Source of the DNA: Alcaligenaceae bacterium
GTDB lineage: Bacteria > Pseudomonadota > Gammaproteobacteria > Burkholderiales > Burkholderiaceae_B
Length of the DNA stretch: 38,949 nt
Reading direction: 5' to 3'
Assembly (NCBI GenBank): GCA_012727555.1
Contig: JAAYGT010000185.1
Location: forward strand, 1 to 38,949
Position numbers and translations under genes: made by a program. This document shows positions 1-10,280 of this stretch, in pieces. Every line of letters starts with the position of its first letter. Position 1 is the first letter of the stretch. The notes under the pieces were generated by a model. It was not told where the DNA came from. It did not search any database and saw nothing but the letters and a program-made list of their open reading frames with translations.

Positions 1-890
1 AACAACAGGGCGAACATGACAAAGCCCGTGAAAAACGACAAAAAGAACAAGGCCACCACCCCTTTGTTGCGAAACAGCTCGGAGGGCAGGATAGGTTGGG
101 GAAAGCGTCGCTCCCAGGCCACTAACGCAAGCAGAACCAGTGCGCACACCAGGGCAAGCAGAAGAACTGTGGCATCGGGCCCATGCCGGGCCAGACGCTC
201 GACCAGCAACTGCAAGGAGGCAAGCACCAGCGCAATCAGCAGGGCACCAGGCCAATCGAGCCTGATTTTGCCACCCTGAATCTGGCGGATATGCGGCAAA
301 TAACGCCAGACAAAGTAAAGGCTGATGAAACCCAACGGCAAATTCACGAAAAAGACGGCGCGCCAGCCCACGTACTGCGTCAGGAAACCACCCAACGTGG
401 GCCCAAAGGCATTGGCAATACCAAACGAACTTGTAAGCAGCACCGCCCACCGCAAGCGCGTACGCGGTTCGGGAAAAAGATCAGGCACACAGGCAAACGC
501 GGTACCGATCAGCATGCCGCCACCCACGCCCTGAACGCCCCGGGCAATGACGAGCTGCAGCATGGAGGCCGAGAGCCCGCACGCCATTGAACCCAGGGTG
601 AAGATGATGATGGACGCCACCACGAATGGCTTGCGGCCGTAATAGTCGCCCAGACGCCCAAAAACCGGAATCGTAATGACCGAGGTGAGCAAATAACTGG
701 TGGCCACCCAGGCATAGAGCTCAAAGCCCTTGAGATCGGCAATAACAGTGGGCAATGCCGTGCCCACGACCGTTTGGTCGACGGCGACCATCATGAGCAG
801 AAAACACAATCCGAGCACGGCGAGCAAGGATTGACGCACAGGAAGGACTCGACCACTGTGCAGTGATTCGCCGGACGGCGCTGGAGACAT
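1..890 (-). CDS. MFS drug-efflux transporter, DHA2 (EmrB/QacA-like) family, 3' part cut by window edge
   Basis: Reading the minus strand from the ATG at 888-890 gives an open frame of 296 codons that runs off the left edge, so only the N-terminal part is present. Residues about 20-45 form a first membrane helix followed by MVAVDQTVVGTALPTV, the DHA2-type motif (D-x-T-x-V-x-x-A-L-P). It is followed by GRLGDYYGRKP, the MFS loop 2-3 motif, and by further hydrophobic segments. Family members are inner-membrane proton-coupled exporters with 12-14 helices; the substrate cannot be read from sequence. The gene lies 154 bp downstream of kdsA in the same direction. No good Shine-Dalgarno sequence precedes the ATG, and an AT-rich repeat region sits directly upstream, so the start is somewhat uncertain (a GTG at codon 18 is an alternative). 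No regulator gene is adjacent within the window. Confidence 0.85.
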   Translation of the reverse strand, partial: MSPAPSGESLHSGRVLPVRQSLLAVLGLCFLLMMVAVDQTVVGTALPTVIADLKGFELYAWVATSYLLTSVITIPVFGRLGDYYGRKPFVVASIIIFTLGSMACGLSASMLQLVIARGVQGVGGGMLIGTAFACVPDLFPEPRTRLRWAVLLTSSFGIANAFGPTLGGFLTQYVGWRAVFFVNLPLGFISLYFVWRYLPHIRQIQGGKIRLDWPGALLIALVLASLQLLVERLARHGPDATVLLLALVCALVLLALVAWERRFPQPILPSELFRNKGVVALFFLSFFTGFVMFALL

Positions 891-896
891 TTTATA

Positions 897-922
897 GACT
901 GATCAATGATTGACTTATCAAT
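897..922 (-). promoter_or_regulatory. Tandem AT-rich repeat upstream of the MFS gene, possible repressor operator
   Basis: On the minus strand two near-identical 11-mers, ATTGATAAGTC (912-922) and ATTGATCAGTC (897-907), lie 15 bp apart just before the MFS start. The first also contains part of an inverted pair TGAT-N6-ATCA. A TATAAA box lies between the second copy and the ATG. Such sites often bind TetR or MarR type repressors of efflux genes, but this assignment is inference. Confidence 0.3.
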
Positions 923-956
923 AGTTTAATCAGCCTGTTACGCACTCGCAAGCTTG

Positions 957-973
957 GCAGCAAGAAATGCTGC
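957..973. other. Short perfect hairpin downstream of kdsA
   Basis: Six-base arms GCAGCA/TGCTGC enclose a 5-nt loop in the kdsA-MFS gap. No T-run follows on either strand, so it is not a standard intrinsic terminator; it might stabilise the 3' end of the pyrG-kdsA message. The rest of the 154-bp gap shows nothing else I recognise. Confidence 0.3.
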
Positions 974-1044
974 AAAGCAACAACAAGCCACGACCGCCTG
1001 ACCTGGAGCGTTACACGCAAAAACAAGACACGGCGGGGCGGGTA

Positions 1045-3610
<2,566 letters not shown>

Positions 3611-3656
3611 GCCGTGAAGCCAGCCGGAATGCAGGTAGCCGATGTGGATGCGCACG

Positions 3657-5453
3657 TTAAACGGACTGCGTACGATCGAGCAACCATTCAAGGGCACGCC
3701 CCTGCACCAAAGGCTGCAGGCGTGCACGCACCTGGGTGTGATAGGCATTGAGCCACTGCCGCTCGACGGGCGACAGCAACGTGGTTTCAATACAACGTGT
3801 GTCGATGGGACACAACGTGAGCGTTTCAAAGCCGAGAAAATCACCGAATTCAGTTGTTTGTACAGGAACGGCCAGAATCAGGTTTTCGATGCGAATGCCC
3901 CAGCGCCCCGGACGGTAAAGACCCGGCTCGTTCGAGGTGATCATACCGACCTGCATCGCCATATGCGGCGTAATGGAGGCACGATAGGCAATCGACTGTG
4001 GCCCCTCGTGAACGTTCATGAAGTAACCCACCCCATGACCGGTTCCATGACCATAGTCGGCACCAGCCTGCCAGATGGGCAAACGGGCAATGGCATCGAG
4101 CACGGGTGCAGCAGTACCTTTGGGAAAACACGCCATGGACAAGGCGATCATGCCTTTGAGAACAACCGTGAAATCGGCACGATGTTCAGGTGTGAGGGTA
4201 CCGACCGGCACAACCCGGGTGATGTCGGTGGTACCCCCCAGATACTGGCCGCCGGAATCGATCAGCAGCAGACCATCACCACGAATGACCGCATGCGCAG
4301 CAGCCGTTGCATGATAATGCGGCATGGCACCGTTGGCGTTCCAGGCGGCGATCGTGGAAAAACTGGGGGATACAAAATTCGGACGACGCGCACGTGCAGC
4401 GGTGATCTGCGTATCGATATCGAGCTCAGTGACTGCCTGACCGGCCTGCAGTGCATCTTCAAACCAGGCAAAAAACTCGCACAGGGCCGCGCCATCGTGC
4501 TCCATGGTGTGACGGACATTGGCAATTTCAGCCGTATTCTTGCAGGCCTTGAGCAACTGCGAGGGGTTCGGGGCACGTTTCGTGTTCACAAACGCGGCCG
4601 ACTGCAACAAACCGATGGTGGTTCGGGCAGGATCAAACAACATGGTCTGGGTTTCAGACAGACACGCCAGCGCACCGGCGCAATCTTCGTAAGGCTGCAC
4701 TTGCACACCATCAGACTGCAGCGCCTGCAACACTGGGGGGGTGAAGCGGCCGGCATCGGCGAACAGGGTTGCAGATGCCGCCCCCACAAGCAGATAGGCC
4801 GTGAAGACAGGGTTATAGGGAATATCGTTGCCACGCAGATTCAGCAGCCAGGCAATATCGTCGAGCGACGAAACAAGCCACCACTGGGCACCGTGTTCCG
4901 CCATGGCTGTTCGCACATGGCGCAGGTTCTCGGGACGGGTTCGGCATGCGAACGGCGGCTCGTGCTGCCACACTGAACCACACGGAAGATCGGGGCGGTC
5001 GTGCCAGACCGCACTCAGGGCATCGGTGCCGGTAACCAGTACGATCCCTTCCGCAGCCAGAACGTCCTTCCAGAGCTCGTGGGCCTGAACCGACAGCACC
5101 TGACCGGGAATATTGACGCGGGCGCCACGATCAAGAAGATGGGCAAGCCACTGCTGAGGGGTGTCTACACCCTCGGAGCCTTGTCGCATGAGCTGGATGC
5201 CGGTACCTTTCAGGCTGGCTTCAGCCTGCTCCCAGTACCGACTGTCTGTCCAGAGTGCCGCCGCATCGTGGGCAACCACGAGCGTGCCCGCCGACCCGTG
5301 AAAACCGCTGAGCCACTGCCTGCCCTGCCAGTGTTCAGGCAGGTATTCAGACAAATGGGGGTCGGCAGACAAAGCGACATAAGCCTGCAGCCCCTGATCG
5401 GACAAGGTTTCGCGCAGGGCCTGGATGCGATGAACAATCGTGGACAGACTCAT
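3657..5453 (-). CDS. Aminopeptidase P family protein (Xaa-Pro aminopeptidase, three-domain M24B type)
   Basis: The enzyme is predicted to remove an N-terminal residue from peptides whose second residue is proline. At 598 residues it is the long three-domain form: two creatinase-like N-terminal domains (roughly 1-130 and 140-300), then the pita-bread M24 catalytic domain and a C-terminal extension. Metal-ligand motifs visible in order are LLIDSGGQYLGGTTDITR (two aspartates), GHGTGHGVG (histidine), TSNEPGLY and GIRIENL (glutamates). No signal peptide is apparent, so it should be cytoplasmic. The ATG at 5453 lies 5 bp after the scoB stop, so it probably belongs to the scoA-scoB transcript. The family assignment is firm; substrate preference is inferred. 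Confidence 0.92.
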   Translation of the reverse strand: MSLSTIVHRIQALRETLSDQGLQAYVALSADPHLSEYLPEHWQGRQWLSGFHGSAGTLVVAHDAAALWTDSRYWEQAEASLKGTGIQLMRQGSEGVDTPQQWLAHLLDRGARVNIPGQVLSVQAHELWKDVLAAEGIVLVTGTDALSAVWHDRPDLPCGSVWQHEPPFACRTRPENLRHVRTAMAEHGAQWWLVSSLDDIAWLLNLRGNDIPYNPVFTAYLLVGAASATLFADAGRFTPPVLQALQSDGVQVQPYEDCAGALACLSETQTMLFDPARTTIGLLQSAAFVNTKRAPNPSQLLKACKNTAEIANVRHTMEHDGAALCEFFAWFEDALQAGQAVTELDIDTQITAARARRPNFVSPSFSTIAAWNANGAMPHYHATAAAHAVIRGDGLLLIDSGGQYLGGTTDITRVVPVGTLTPEHRADFTVVLKGMIALSMACFPKGTAAPVLDAIARLPIWQAGADYGHGTGHGVGYFMNVHEGPQSIAYRASITPHMAMQVGMITSNEPGLYRPGRWGIRIENLILAVPVQTTEFGDFLGFETLTLCPIDTRCIETTLLSPVERQWLNAYHTQVRARLQPLVQGRALEWLLDRTQSV

Positions 5454-5458
5454 GGGGA

Positions 5459-6112
5459 TCAGGCTACAGCGGAGACATCGAGACGGGCAGCTGTTTTTGC
5501 CTGGATTTCCTCGACAGAGACACCGGGTGCCAGCTCAAGCAGGCGCAGACCATCGTCGGTCACTTCCATGACCCCCAGATCGGTGATGATCAGGTTGACC
5601 ACGCCGACACCGGTCAAGGGCAGGGAGCACTCGGGCAGGAGCTTGAAATCTTCGGTTCCGTCTTTCTTGCGTGCAACGTGCTCCATGAGCACCACCACAC
5701 GCCCGACACCGGCGACGAGGTCCATGGCACCACCCATGCCTTTGATCATTTTGCCGGGAATCATCCAGTTGGCCAGATCCCCTTTTTCGGAAACCTGCAT
5801 GGCACCCAGAATGGCCAGATTGATCTTGCCACCACGAATCATGGCGAACGAGTCAGCGGACGAGAAAATGGATGAGCCGGGCAACGTGGTGACCGTTTGC
5901 TTGCCGGCATTGATCATGTCGGGATCGACTTCGTCTTCGGTGGGAAAGGGTCCGATGCCTAGCAGCCCGTTTTCAGACTGGAGCCAGACCTCGATACCCG
6001 GCGGCACATGATTGGCAACCAGGGTAGGCAATCCGATCCCCAGATTCACGTAGAAACCATCTTGGAGTTCGCGTGCAGCACGTGCTGCCATTTCGTCACG
6101 GGTCCAGGCCAT
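5459..6112 (-). CDS. scoB: 3-oxoacid CoA-transferase subunit B
   Basis: This is the beta subunit of a CoA-transferase that moves CoA from succinyl-CoA to a 3-oxoacid such as acetoacetate (Sco/Pca type). The [12 protein letters not shown] motif holds the catalytic glutamate (Glu47), and [13 protein letters not shown] is also characteristic. The 217-residue length is typical. Start choice: a TTG at 6116-6118 overlaps the scoA stop, but AAGGAG at 6120-6125 is only one base from it. The same AAGGAG is 7 nt from the ATG at 6110-6112, so the ATG is preferred. The pair scoA-scoB is translationally adjacent and probably cotranscribed. Whether the substrate is acetoacetate, 3-oxoadipate or another 3-oxoacid cannot be read here; no protocatechuate genes are nearby, which favours acetoacetate. 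Confidence 0.93.
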   Translation of the reverse strand: MAWTRDEMAARAARELQDGFYVNLGIGLPTLVANHVPPGIEVWLQSENGLLGIGPFPTEDEVDPDMINAGKQTVTTLPGSSIFSSADSFAMIRGGKINLAILGAMQVSEKGDLANWMIPGKMIKGMGGAMDLVAGVGRVVVLMEHVARKKDGTEDFKLLPECSLPLTGVGVVNLIITDLGVMEVTDDGLRLLELAPGVSVEEIQAKTAARLDVSAVA

Positions 6113-6114
6113 GT

Positions 6115-6822
6115 TCAAGCTCCTTGTGCAGTACGGACAGTGCGCTGCTCAATGCGTTTTTCGGGATGAGTGTTCAATACGATGCGATGGACGTAAATGC
6201 CCGGCAAATGGATGTTGTCTGGATCCAGTTCGCCAAGCTCGACGATTTCCTCGACTTCAACCACCGTGATTTTGCCGGCCATGGCCACGTTGGGATTGAA
6301 GTTGCGCGCCGTTTTGCGGAACACCAGGTTGCCGGAGCGGTCGGCTTTCCAGGCCTTGACCAGAGAGACATCAGCCACAATGGCGCGCTCCATGACGTAA
6401 TGATGGCCATCGAATTCGCGCACTTCCTTGCCTTCGGCCACCAGGGTGCCCACACCGGTTTTGGTGAAGAAGGCGGGAATGCCTGCACCGCCGGCACGCA
6501 ACTTTTCAGCCAGCGTGCCCTGCGGCGTGAATTCAAGTTCGAGTTCGCCGGACAGGTACTGACGCTCGAATTCTTTGTTTTCGCCCACATAGGAAGCGAT
6601 CATTTTGCGGATCTGGCGGGTTTCAAGCAATTGCCCCAGGCCAAATCCATCGACCCCGGCATTGTTGCTGACGCAGGTGAGGTTCTGCACCCCGGAATCG
6701 CGCAACGCGGCAATCAGGGCCTCGGGAATGCCACAGAGGCCAAAACCACCGACCGCAATGGTTTGGCCATCAGCCACCACGCCCTTGAGCGCCTCGGTAG
6801 CGCTTGGATAGACTTTATTCAT
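6115..6822 (-). CDS. scoA: 3-oxoacid CoA-transferase subunit A
   Basis: This is the alpha subunit partner of scoB, 235 residues, the usual length. Diagnostic segments are [11 protein letters not shown] (24-34, CoA-binding glycine-rich loop), [32 protein letters not shown] and [11 protein letters not shown]. The ATG at 6820-6822 is preceded by AGGAG 3 nt away and by a second AAGGA further upstream. With scoB it would form a heterotetramer acting in ketone-body or 3-oxoacid use, feeding acetoacetyl-CoA to thiolase. Upstream is a 100-bp gap with an inverted repeat, then the thioesterase gene in the same direction. Confidence 0.94.
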   Translation of the reverse strand: MNKVYPSATEALKGVVADGQTIAVGGFGLCGIPEALIAALRDSGVQNLTCVSNNAGVDGFGLGQLLETRQIRKMIASYVGENKEFERQYLSGELELEFTPQGTLAEKLRAGGAGIPAFFTKTGVGTLVAEGKEVREFDGHHYVMERAIVADVSLVKAWKADRSGNLVFRKTARNFNPNVAMAGKITVVEVEEIVELGELDPDNIHLPGIYVHRIVLNTHPEKRIEQRTVRTAQGA

Positions 6823-6852
6823 TGACTCCTGTCCTTCTTGTGGTACTTAACG

Positions 6853-6877
6853 TGTCCGAAACAGCGTATTCCGGACA
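6853..6877. promoter_or_regulatory. Inverted repeat before scoA
   Basis: TGTCCG and CGGACA face each other across a 13-nt spacer, centred about 42 bp before the scoA ATG-proximal region on the minus strand. The arms fall where a regulator of scoAB could bind, or could form a weak RNA hairpin after the thioesterase gene. No regulator can be assigned. Confidence 0.25.
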
Positions 6878-6922
6878 TGCAAACAGTTAAAGGGAACAAC
6901 ACGATATACCATACTGCATGTA

Positions 6923-7375
6923 TCAGGTTTCAGTGATACTGAACGTTGAGCGCAGCACATCGAGCTGGGGTTCAGACCACGGTACCGGACGCCCGGTTTC
7001 AAGGTCGGCACCGACCAGAACGTAACGGCCGCGTGCATACACGATATCCGGGTTGTCGGCGCACCGCATTTCGAGCGAAAAATCGAGACTGGTGCGGCCA
7101 ATGCGGTTCAGGGTGTGATCAATGCGCAAAGTGGCCGGATAATGCACCGGACGCAGGTAATCGCATGACGCATGCGCCAGCATATTCATGCGACGCGCAT
7201 CGGGATCTGCCGTGCGCATACGGTTCAGCATATGTATGCGTGCCTCTTCGAACAGCCTGAAATACACCACGTTGCTCAGGTGATTCTGGGCATCGAGGTC
7301 GCCCCAGCGTATGGGCACTGTGACGGAAAAAACAGCCTTGGCGCCTGGCGCGCCGGGTGATGAATCGGACTGCAC
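6923..7375 (-). CDS. Acyl-CoA thioesterase, hot-dog fold (4HBT/YbgC-like)
   Basis: The 150-residue protein has the single hot-dog domain of 4-hydroxybenzoyl-CoA thioesterase relatives. The signature is IRWGDLDAQNHLSNVVYFRL (about 22-41), where the aspartate of GDLDAQNH corresponds to the usual catalytic Asp, and FEEAR follows. Later segments YLRPVHYPATLRIDHTLNRI and ARGRYVLVGAD match the family core strands. It probably hydrolyses acyl-CoA or acyl-ACP thioesters in the cytoplasm; the chain length is unknown. The start is GTG at 7373-7375 with AGGAG 5 nt upstream. It runs towards scoAB but is separated from it by 100 bp. Confidence 0.85.
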   Translation of the reverse strand: MQSDSSPGAPGAKAVFSVTVPIRWGDLDAQNHLSNVVYFRLFEEARIHMLNRMRTADPDARRMNMLAHASCDYLRPVHYPATLRIDHTLNRIGRTSLDFSLEMRCADNPDIVYARGRYVLVGADLETGRPVPWSEPQLDVLRSTFSITET

Positions 7376-7414
7376 GTGAACTCCTGTTCCTGTAAATAAC
7401 TGAAACCGTGTACA

Positions 7415-7420
7415 AGTATA
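7415..7420 (-). promoter_or_regulatory. Possible -10 box of the thioesterase promoter
   Basis: TATACT on the minus strand, about 40 bp before the GTG start, is one base from consensus. A matching -35 is not convincing. It lies in the 209-bp divergent gap shared with the ETF-QO gene, in which I see no other clear element. Confidence 0.3.
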
Positions 7421-7584
7421 GCGTGCGCAAGCCCATCGTCTCCGACAGCGCGAACAGCAACACGACCGTCATACTGCAATACAATGGTGCCCATTTTTTA
7501 AATCTTGAGTCCGCCCTGCGGCAACCGTGCGGCCCGGCATGAACAGGCCAGAATCAACCCGCACCCACGAAGGAGATTGTCCCC

Positions 7585-9231
7585 ATGTCTGAACGCGAAT
7601 CCATGGAATACGACGTTGTCGTAGTCGGAGCAGGCCCTGCCGGCCTGGCCACAGCCATACGGCTCAAGCAGCTGGCAGCACAGAACGACCAGGAAATCAG
7701 CGTTTGTGTGCTTGAAAAAGGCTCCGAGGTCGGGGCCCACACGCTTTCGGGGGCAGTCATGGATCCCCAGGCACTGACCGAACTGATCCCCGACTGGAAG
7801 GAAAAAGGAGCGCCACTCAATACCGCCGTTACCGAAGACAAATTCCTGTTCCTTTCGGAAACCGGCGCACGCGCCACACCGGAATGGCTTCTGCCTGAAT
7901 GTTTCAAAAACCACGGAAACTATATCGTTCAGCTGGGCCTGGTGGTTCGCTGGCTGGGCGAACAGGCCGAAGCATTGGGCGTTGATCTTTTCCCCGGCTT
8001 TGCCGCTGCGGAAATCCTTTACACAGACACCGGTGCGGTACGTGGCGTTGCAACAGGCGACATGGGTGTTGCGCGCGATGGTTCACACACCGCCCACTAC
8101 CAACCGGGCATGGAACTGCTGGCACGCTACACCGTATTTGCCGAAGGCTCGCGCGGGCAACTGGGGCGTCAGCTCATTGACCGCTTCAAGCTCGACGCCG
8201 GCCGCGACCCGCAAAGCTATGGTATCGGCATCAAAGAAATGTGGGAAGTCGATCCGTCACAGGCGCGTCCGGGCCTGGTCACGCACACGGCCGGCTGGCC
8301 GCTCGATTCCGACACTTATGGCGGCACCTTCCTGTACCACCTTGACAACAACATCGTTGTTGTCGGCATGGTGGTTGGTCTTGATTATGCGAACCCCTGG
8401 CTGTCGCCCTTTGAAGAATTCCAGCGCTACAAAACGCACCCGGCCATCCGCCCCACATTCGAAGGCGGCAAACGCATTGCCTATGGTGCCCGCTCACTGA
8501 CGGCAGGCGGCCTGCTCTCCATCCCCAAGCTGTGTTTCCCGGGTGGCGTGCTGGTCGGTTGCGAAGCCGGCATGCTCAATGCATCGCGCATCAAAGGCAG
8601 CCACTCGGCCATCAAGTCGGGGGCGCTGGCCGCCGAGGCGGCATTTGAAGCCTTGAAAGCAGGTCGCAGCCACGATGAACTGGTCGCCTATCCGGCCGCG
8701 TTTGAAAGCAGCTGGCTCTACGAAGAGCTGAACAAGGCACGTAACTTCAAGCAGTGGTTCAAGAAAGGCCGTACGGTTGCCACGCTGATGACCGGCATCG
8801 AACAGTGGCTGCTCAAAGGCAAAATGCCCTGGACAATCCATCGCACCAAGCCTGACCACGCCTGCTTGCAACCCGCCGCCGAATGCGCGCGTATTGACTA
8901 CCCCAAACCCGATGGCAAGATCACGTTCGATCGCCTCAGTTCCGTGTTTATTTCGAACACCAACCACGAGGAAGATGAGCCCATCCACCTCACCCTGAAA
9001 GATCCGGGCGTTCCGGTATCGGTAAACCTGGCCAAATACGGCGGGCCTGAAACCCGCTACTGCCCGGCCGGCGTGTACGAATTCGTGAAGACAGAAACGG
9101 GCGAAGACAAGCTTCAGATCAACGCCCAGAACTGCGTTCACTGCAAAACCTGTGACATCAAAGATCCCACCCAGAATATCGTCTGGGTTGCGCCCCAGGG
9201 TGGCGAAGGCCCCGTGTACAACGGCATGTAA
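7585..9231 (+). CDS. Electron-transfer flavoprotein:ubiquinone oxidoreductase (ETF-QO)
   Basis: ETF-QO passes electrons from reduced electron-transfer flavoprotein, produced by acyl-CoA dehydrogenases, to membrane ubiquinone. The 548-residue protein starts with the FAD-binding motif VVVVGAGPAGLATAIRLK (11-28). It ends with a ferredoxin-like domain whose four cysteines, Cys493 (RYCPAG) and Cys517, Cys520, Cys523 (NCVHCKTCDIKDP), bind the [4Fe-4S] cluster. It is a monotopic inner-membrane protein in known cases. AAGGAG lies 9 nt before the ATG. It is monocistronic here, divergent from the thioesterase and convergent with the EamA gene; the ETF subunits and acyl-CoA dehydrogenases are not in the window. 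Confidence 0.96.
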   Translation: MSERESMEYDVVVVGAGPAGLATAIRLKQLAAQNDQEISVCVLEKGSEVGAHTLSGAVMDPQALTELIPDWKEKGAPLNTAVTEDKFLFLSETGARATPEWLLPECFKNHGNYIVQLGLVVRWLGEQAEALGVDLFPGFAAAEILYTDTGAVRGVATGDMGVARDGSHTAHYQPGMELLARYTVFAEGSRGQLGRQLIDRFKLDAGRDPQSYGIGIKEMWEVDPSQARPGLVTHTAGWPLDSDTYGGTFLYHLDNNIVVVGMVVGLDYANPWLSPFEEFQRYKTHPAIRPTFEGGKRIAYGARSLTAGGLLSIPKLCFPGGVLVGCEAGMLNASRIKGSHSAIKSGALAAEAAFEALKAGRSHDELVAYPAAFESSWLYEELNKARNFKQWFKKGRTVATLMTGIEQWLLKGKMPWTIHRTKPDHACLQPAAECARIDYPKPDGKITFDRLSSVFISNTNHEEDEPIHLTLKDPGVPVSVNLAKYGGPETRYCPAGVYEFVKTETGEDKLQINAQNCVHCKTCDIKDPTQNIVWVAPQGGEGPVYNGM

Positions 9232-9243
9232 AGCTGACCACGT

Positions 9244-9276
9244 TGCAGGAGCCCTGGTCAGCAGCGGGCTCCTGCA
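9244..9276. terminator. Strong hairpin between convergent ETF-QO and EamA genes
   Basis: Eleven-base perfect arms TGCAGGAGCCC/GGGCTCCTGCA enclose an 11-nt loop in the 56-bp gap between two convergent genes. No U-run follows on either strand, so if it ends transcription it is not of the standard intrinsic type; it may instead protect both 3' ends. Confidence 0.45.
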
Positions 9277-9287
9277 GACAACACCCG

Positions 9288-10190
9288 TCAGGCCGCCCTG
9301 CCCTGCGGCCGGCGCTTCGGACTATTCACAACCACCAAGCCGGCAAACAGAAAGAAGATCCCGGTGTAATCCCATACCGATGGCCTTTCCCCCAGTAAAA
9401 CCGCTGCAAAAATGGTGGTCATGATCGGTACGCCCAGCGCCGACATACTGGCCACGGGCGCGCTGACCCGGCCCAGCACGGTCATCCAGAGCCACCAACC
9501 GAGTGCTGATGCGAACACTGCCATGTAGATCATGGACAACCAGAAGGGAAGCGACCAGTCGATTGCCCGCTGAGGCACCAGCACAACTAATGGCAACGTG
9601 AGTACGGCGCACAGAAACATTTGCCACATGGTCACGGTCAGTATATCGGGCTGATACTGCTGAAAAAGCCGCTTGGCCAATACAACGCCCAACCCCCAGC
9701 TGGCACCGCCTGCAACAGCCAGAGCCGAGCCCTGAACGGACCCCAGCCCTTCCCAGGGCGACATGACACTGACCAAACCAATGGCCGCGAGCACAATGCC
9801 AACCCAATGCTTGCCCGAAGGTTTGTCACCCAAAAGCATCCAGGCGAACAGCACCACCCAGAAGGGCATGGTGTAAGCCAACAGCGAAACCTGACCAGCC
9901 CCGCCTGTAACAAGGGCCATCTGGCACAAGGTTTGCATGCCTGCTGTCTGGAAAAGCGCCACAGCAACCATGAGACCGGGCGCCGGCATTCTGAGGGAAC
10001 GCCCCCCGACAAGCTGAACCACCAGCAGCACGGCAAACGCCATCAGGTTGCGCATGAAAACACCATCGAAAGGCCCGATGTACAACAGCATGTACTTCAT
10101 GGCGACCCAACTCAGGCCCCATAACATCACGGTCAGCAGCATTAGCAGCAAAGCACCGCGATCAGCGGTTCGGGTCATACCGGGTTGCAT
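9288..10190 (-). CDS. EamA/DMT-family transporter
   Basis: This is a hydrophobic protein of about 300 residues with ten predicted membrane segments arranged as two EamA repeats. The first runs roughly from LMLLTVMLWGLSWVAMKYML to LAAIGLVSVMS. The second starts at ALAVAGGASWGLGVVLAKRL and ends at IFFLFAGLVVV. The family exports metabolites or amino acids through the inner membrane; the substrate here is unknown. The start is uncertain: in-frame TTG (10205), ATG (10190) and ATG (10178) are possible and none has a clear Shine-Dalgarno; the ATG at 10190 is chosen. It is downstream of acs with a 90-bp gap containing a hairpin, so it may be only partly cotranscribed. Confidence 0.88.
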   Translation of the reverse strand: MQPGMTRTADRGALLLMLLTVMLWGLSWVAMKYMLLYIGPFDGVFMRNLMAFAVLLVVQLVGGRSLRMPAPGLMVAVALFQTAGMQTLCQMALVTGGAGQVSLLAYTMPFWVVLFAWMLLGDKPSGKHWVGIVLAAIGLVSVMSPWEGLGSVQGSALAVAGGASWGLGVVLAKRLFQQYQPDILTVTMWQMFLCAVLTLPLVVLVPQRAIDWSLPFWLSMIYMAVFASALGWWLWMTVLGRVSAPVASMSALGVPIMTTIFAAVLLGERPSVWDYTGIFFLFAGLVVVNSPKRRPQGRAA

Positions 10191-10227
10191 TCCATCGTTC
10201 TTCAAAAAGCAGGGGATTCAATGCACC

Positions 10228-10248
10228 AAGGGGAGCCAAGCCCCCCTT
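10228..10248 (-). terminator. Hairpin after acs, weak terminator candidate
   Basis: Arms AAGGGG/CCCCTT enclose a 9-nt loop 33-53 bp after the acs stop. A T5 stretch occurs on the minus strand only some 20 nt further on, so termination would be inefficient. It may separate acs expression from the EamA gene. Confidence 0.35.
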
Positions 10249-10280
10249 GCTATGCAGCGTCAGCGCATCAGGACCGCAGA

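Noticed and set aside
3642-4976. 444-codon plus-strand open frame
   Set aside because: Antisense to the aminopeptidase P gene, which has all metal-ligand motifs. The frame encodes a low-complexity G/H/R/T-rich protein without features.
5001-6011. 336-codon plus-strand frame spanning two genes
   Set aside because: It crosses the antisense of aminopeptidase P and scoB, including their boundary, and has no motif or ribosome-binding site.
8494-9141. 215-codon minus-strand frame inside ETF-QO
   Set aside because: The opposite strand encodes the complete ETF-QO with its iron-sulfur cysteines; this frame is a shadow.
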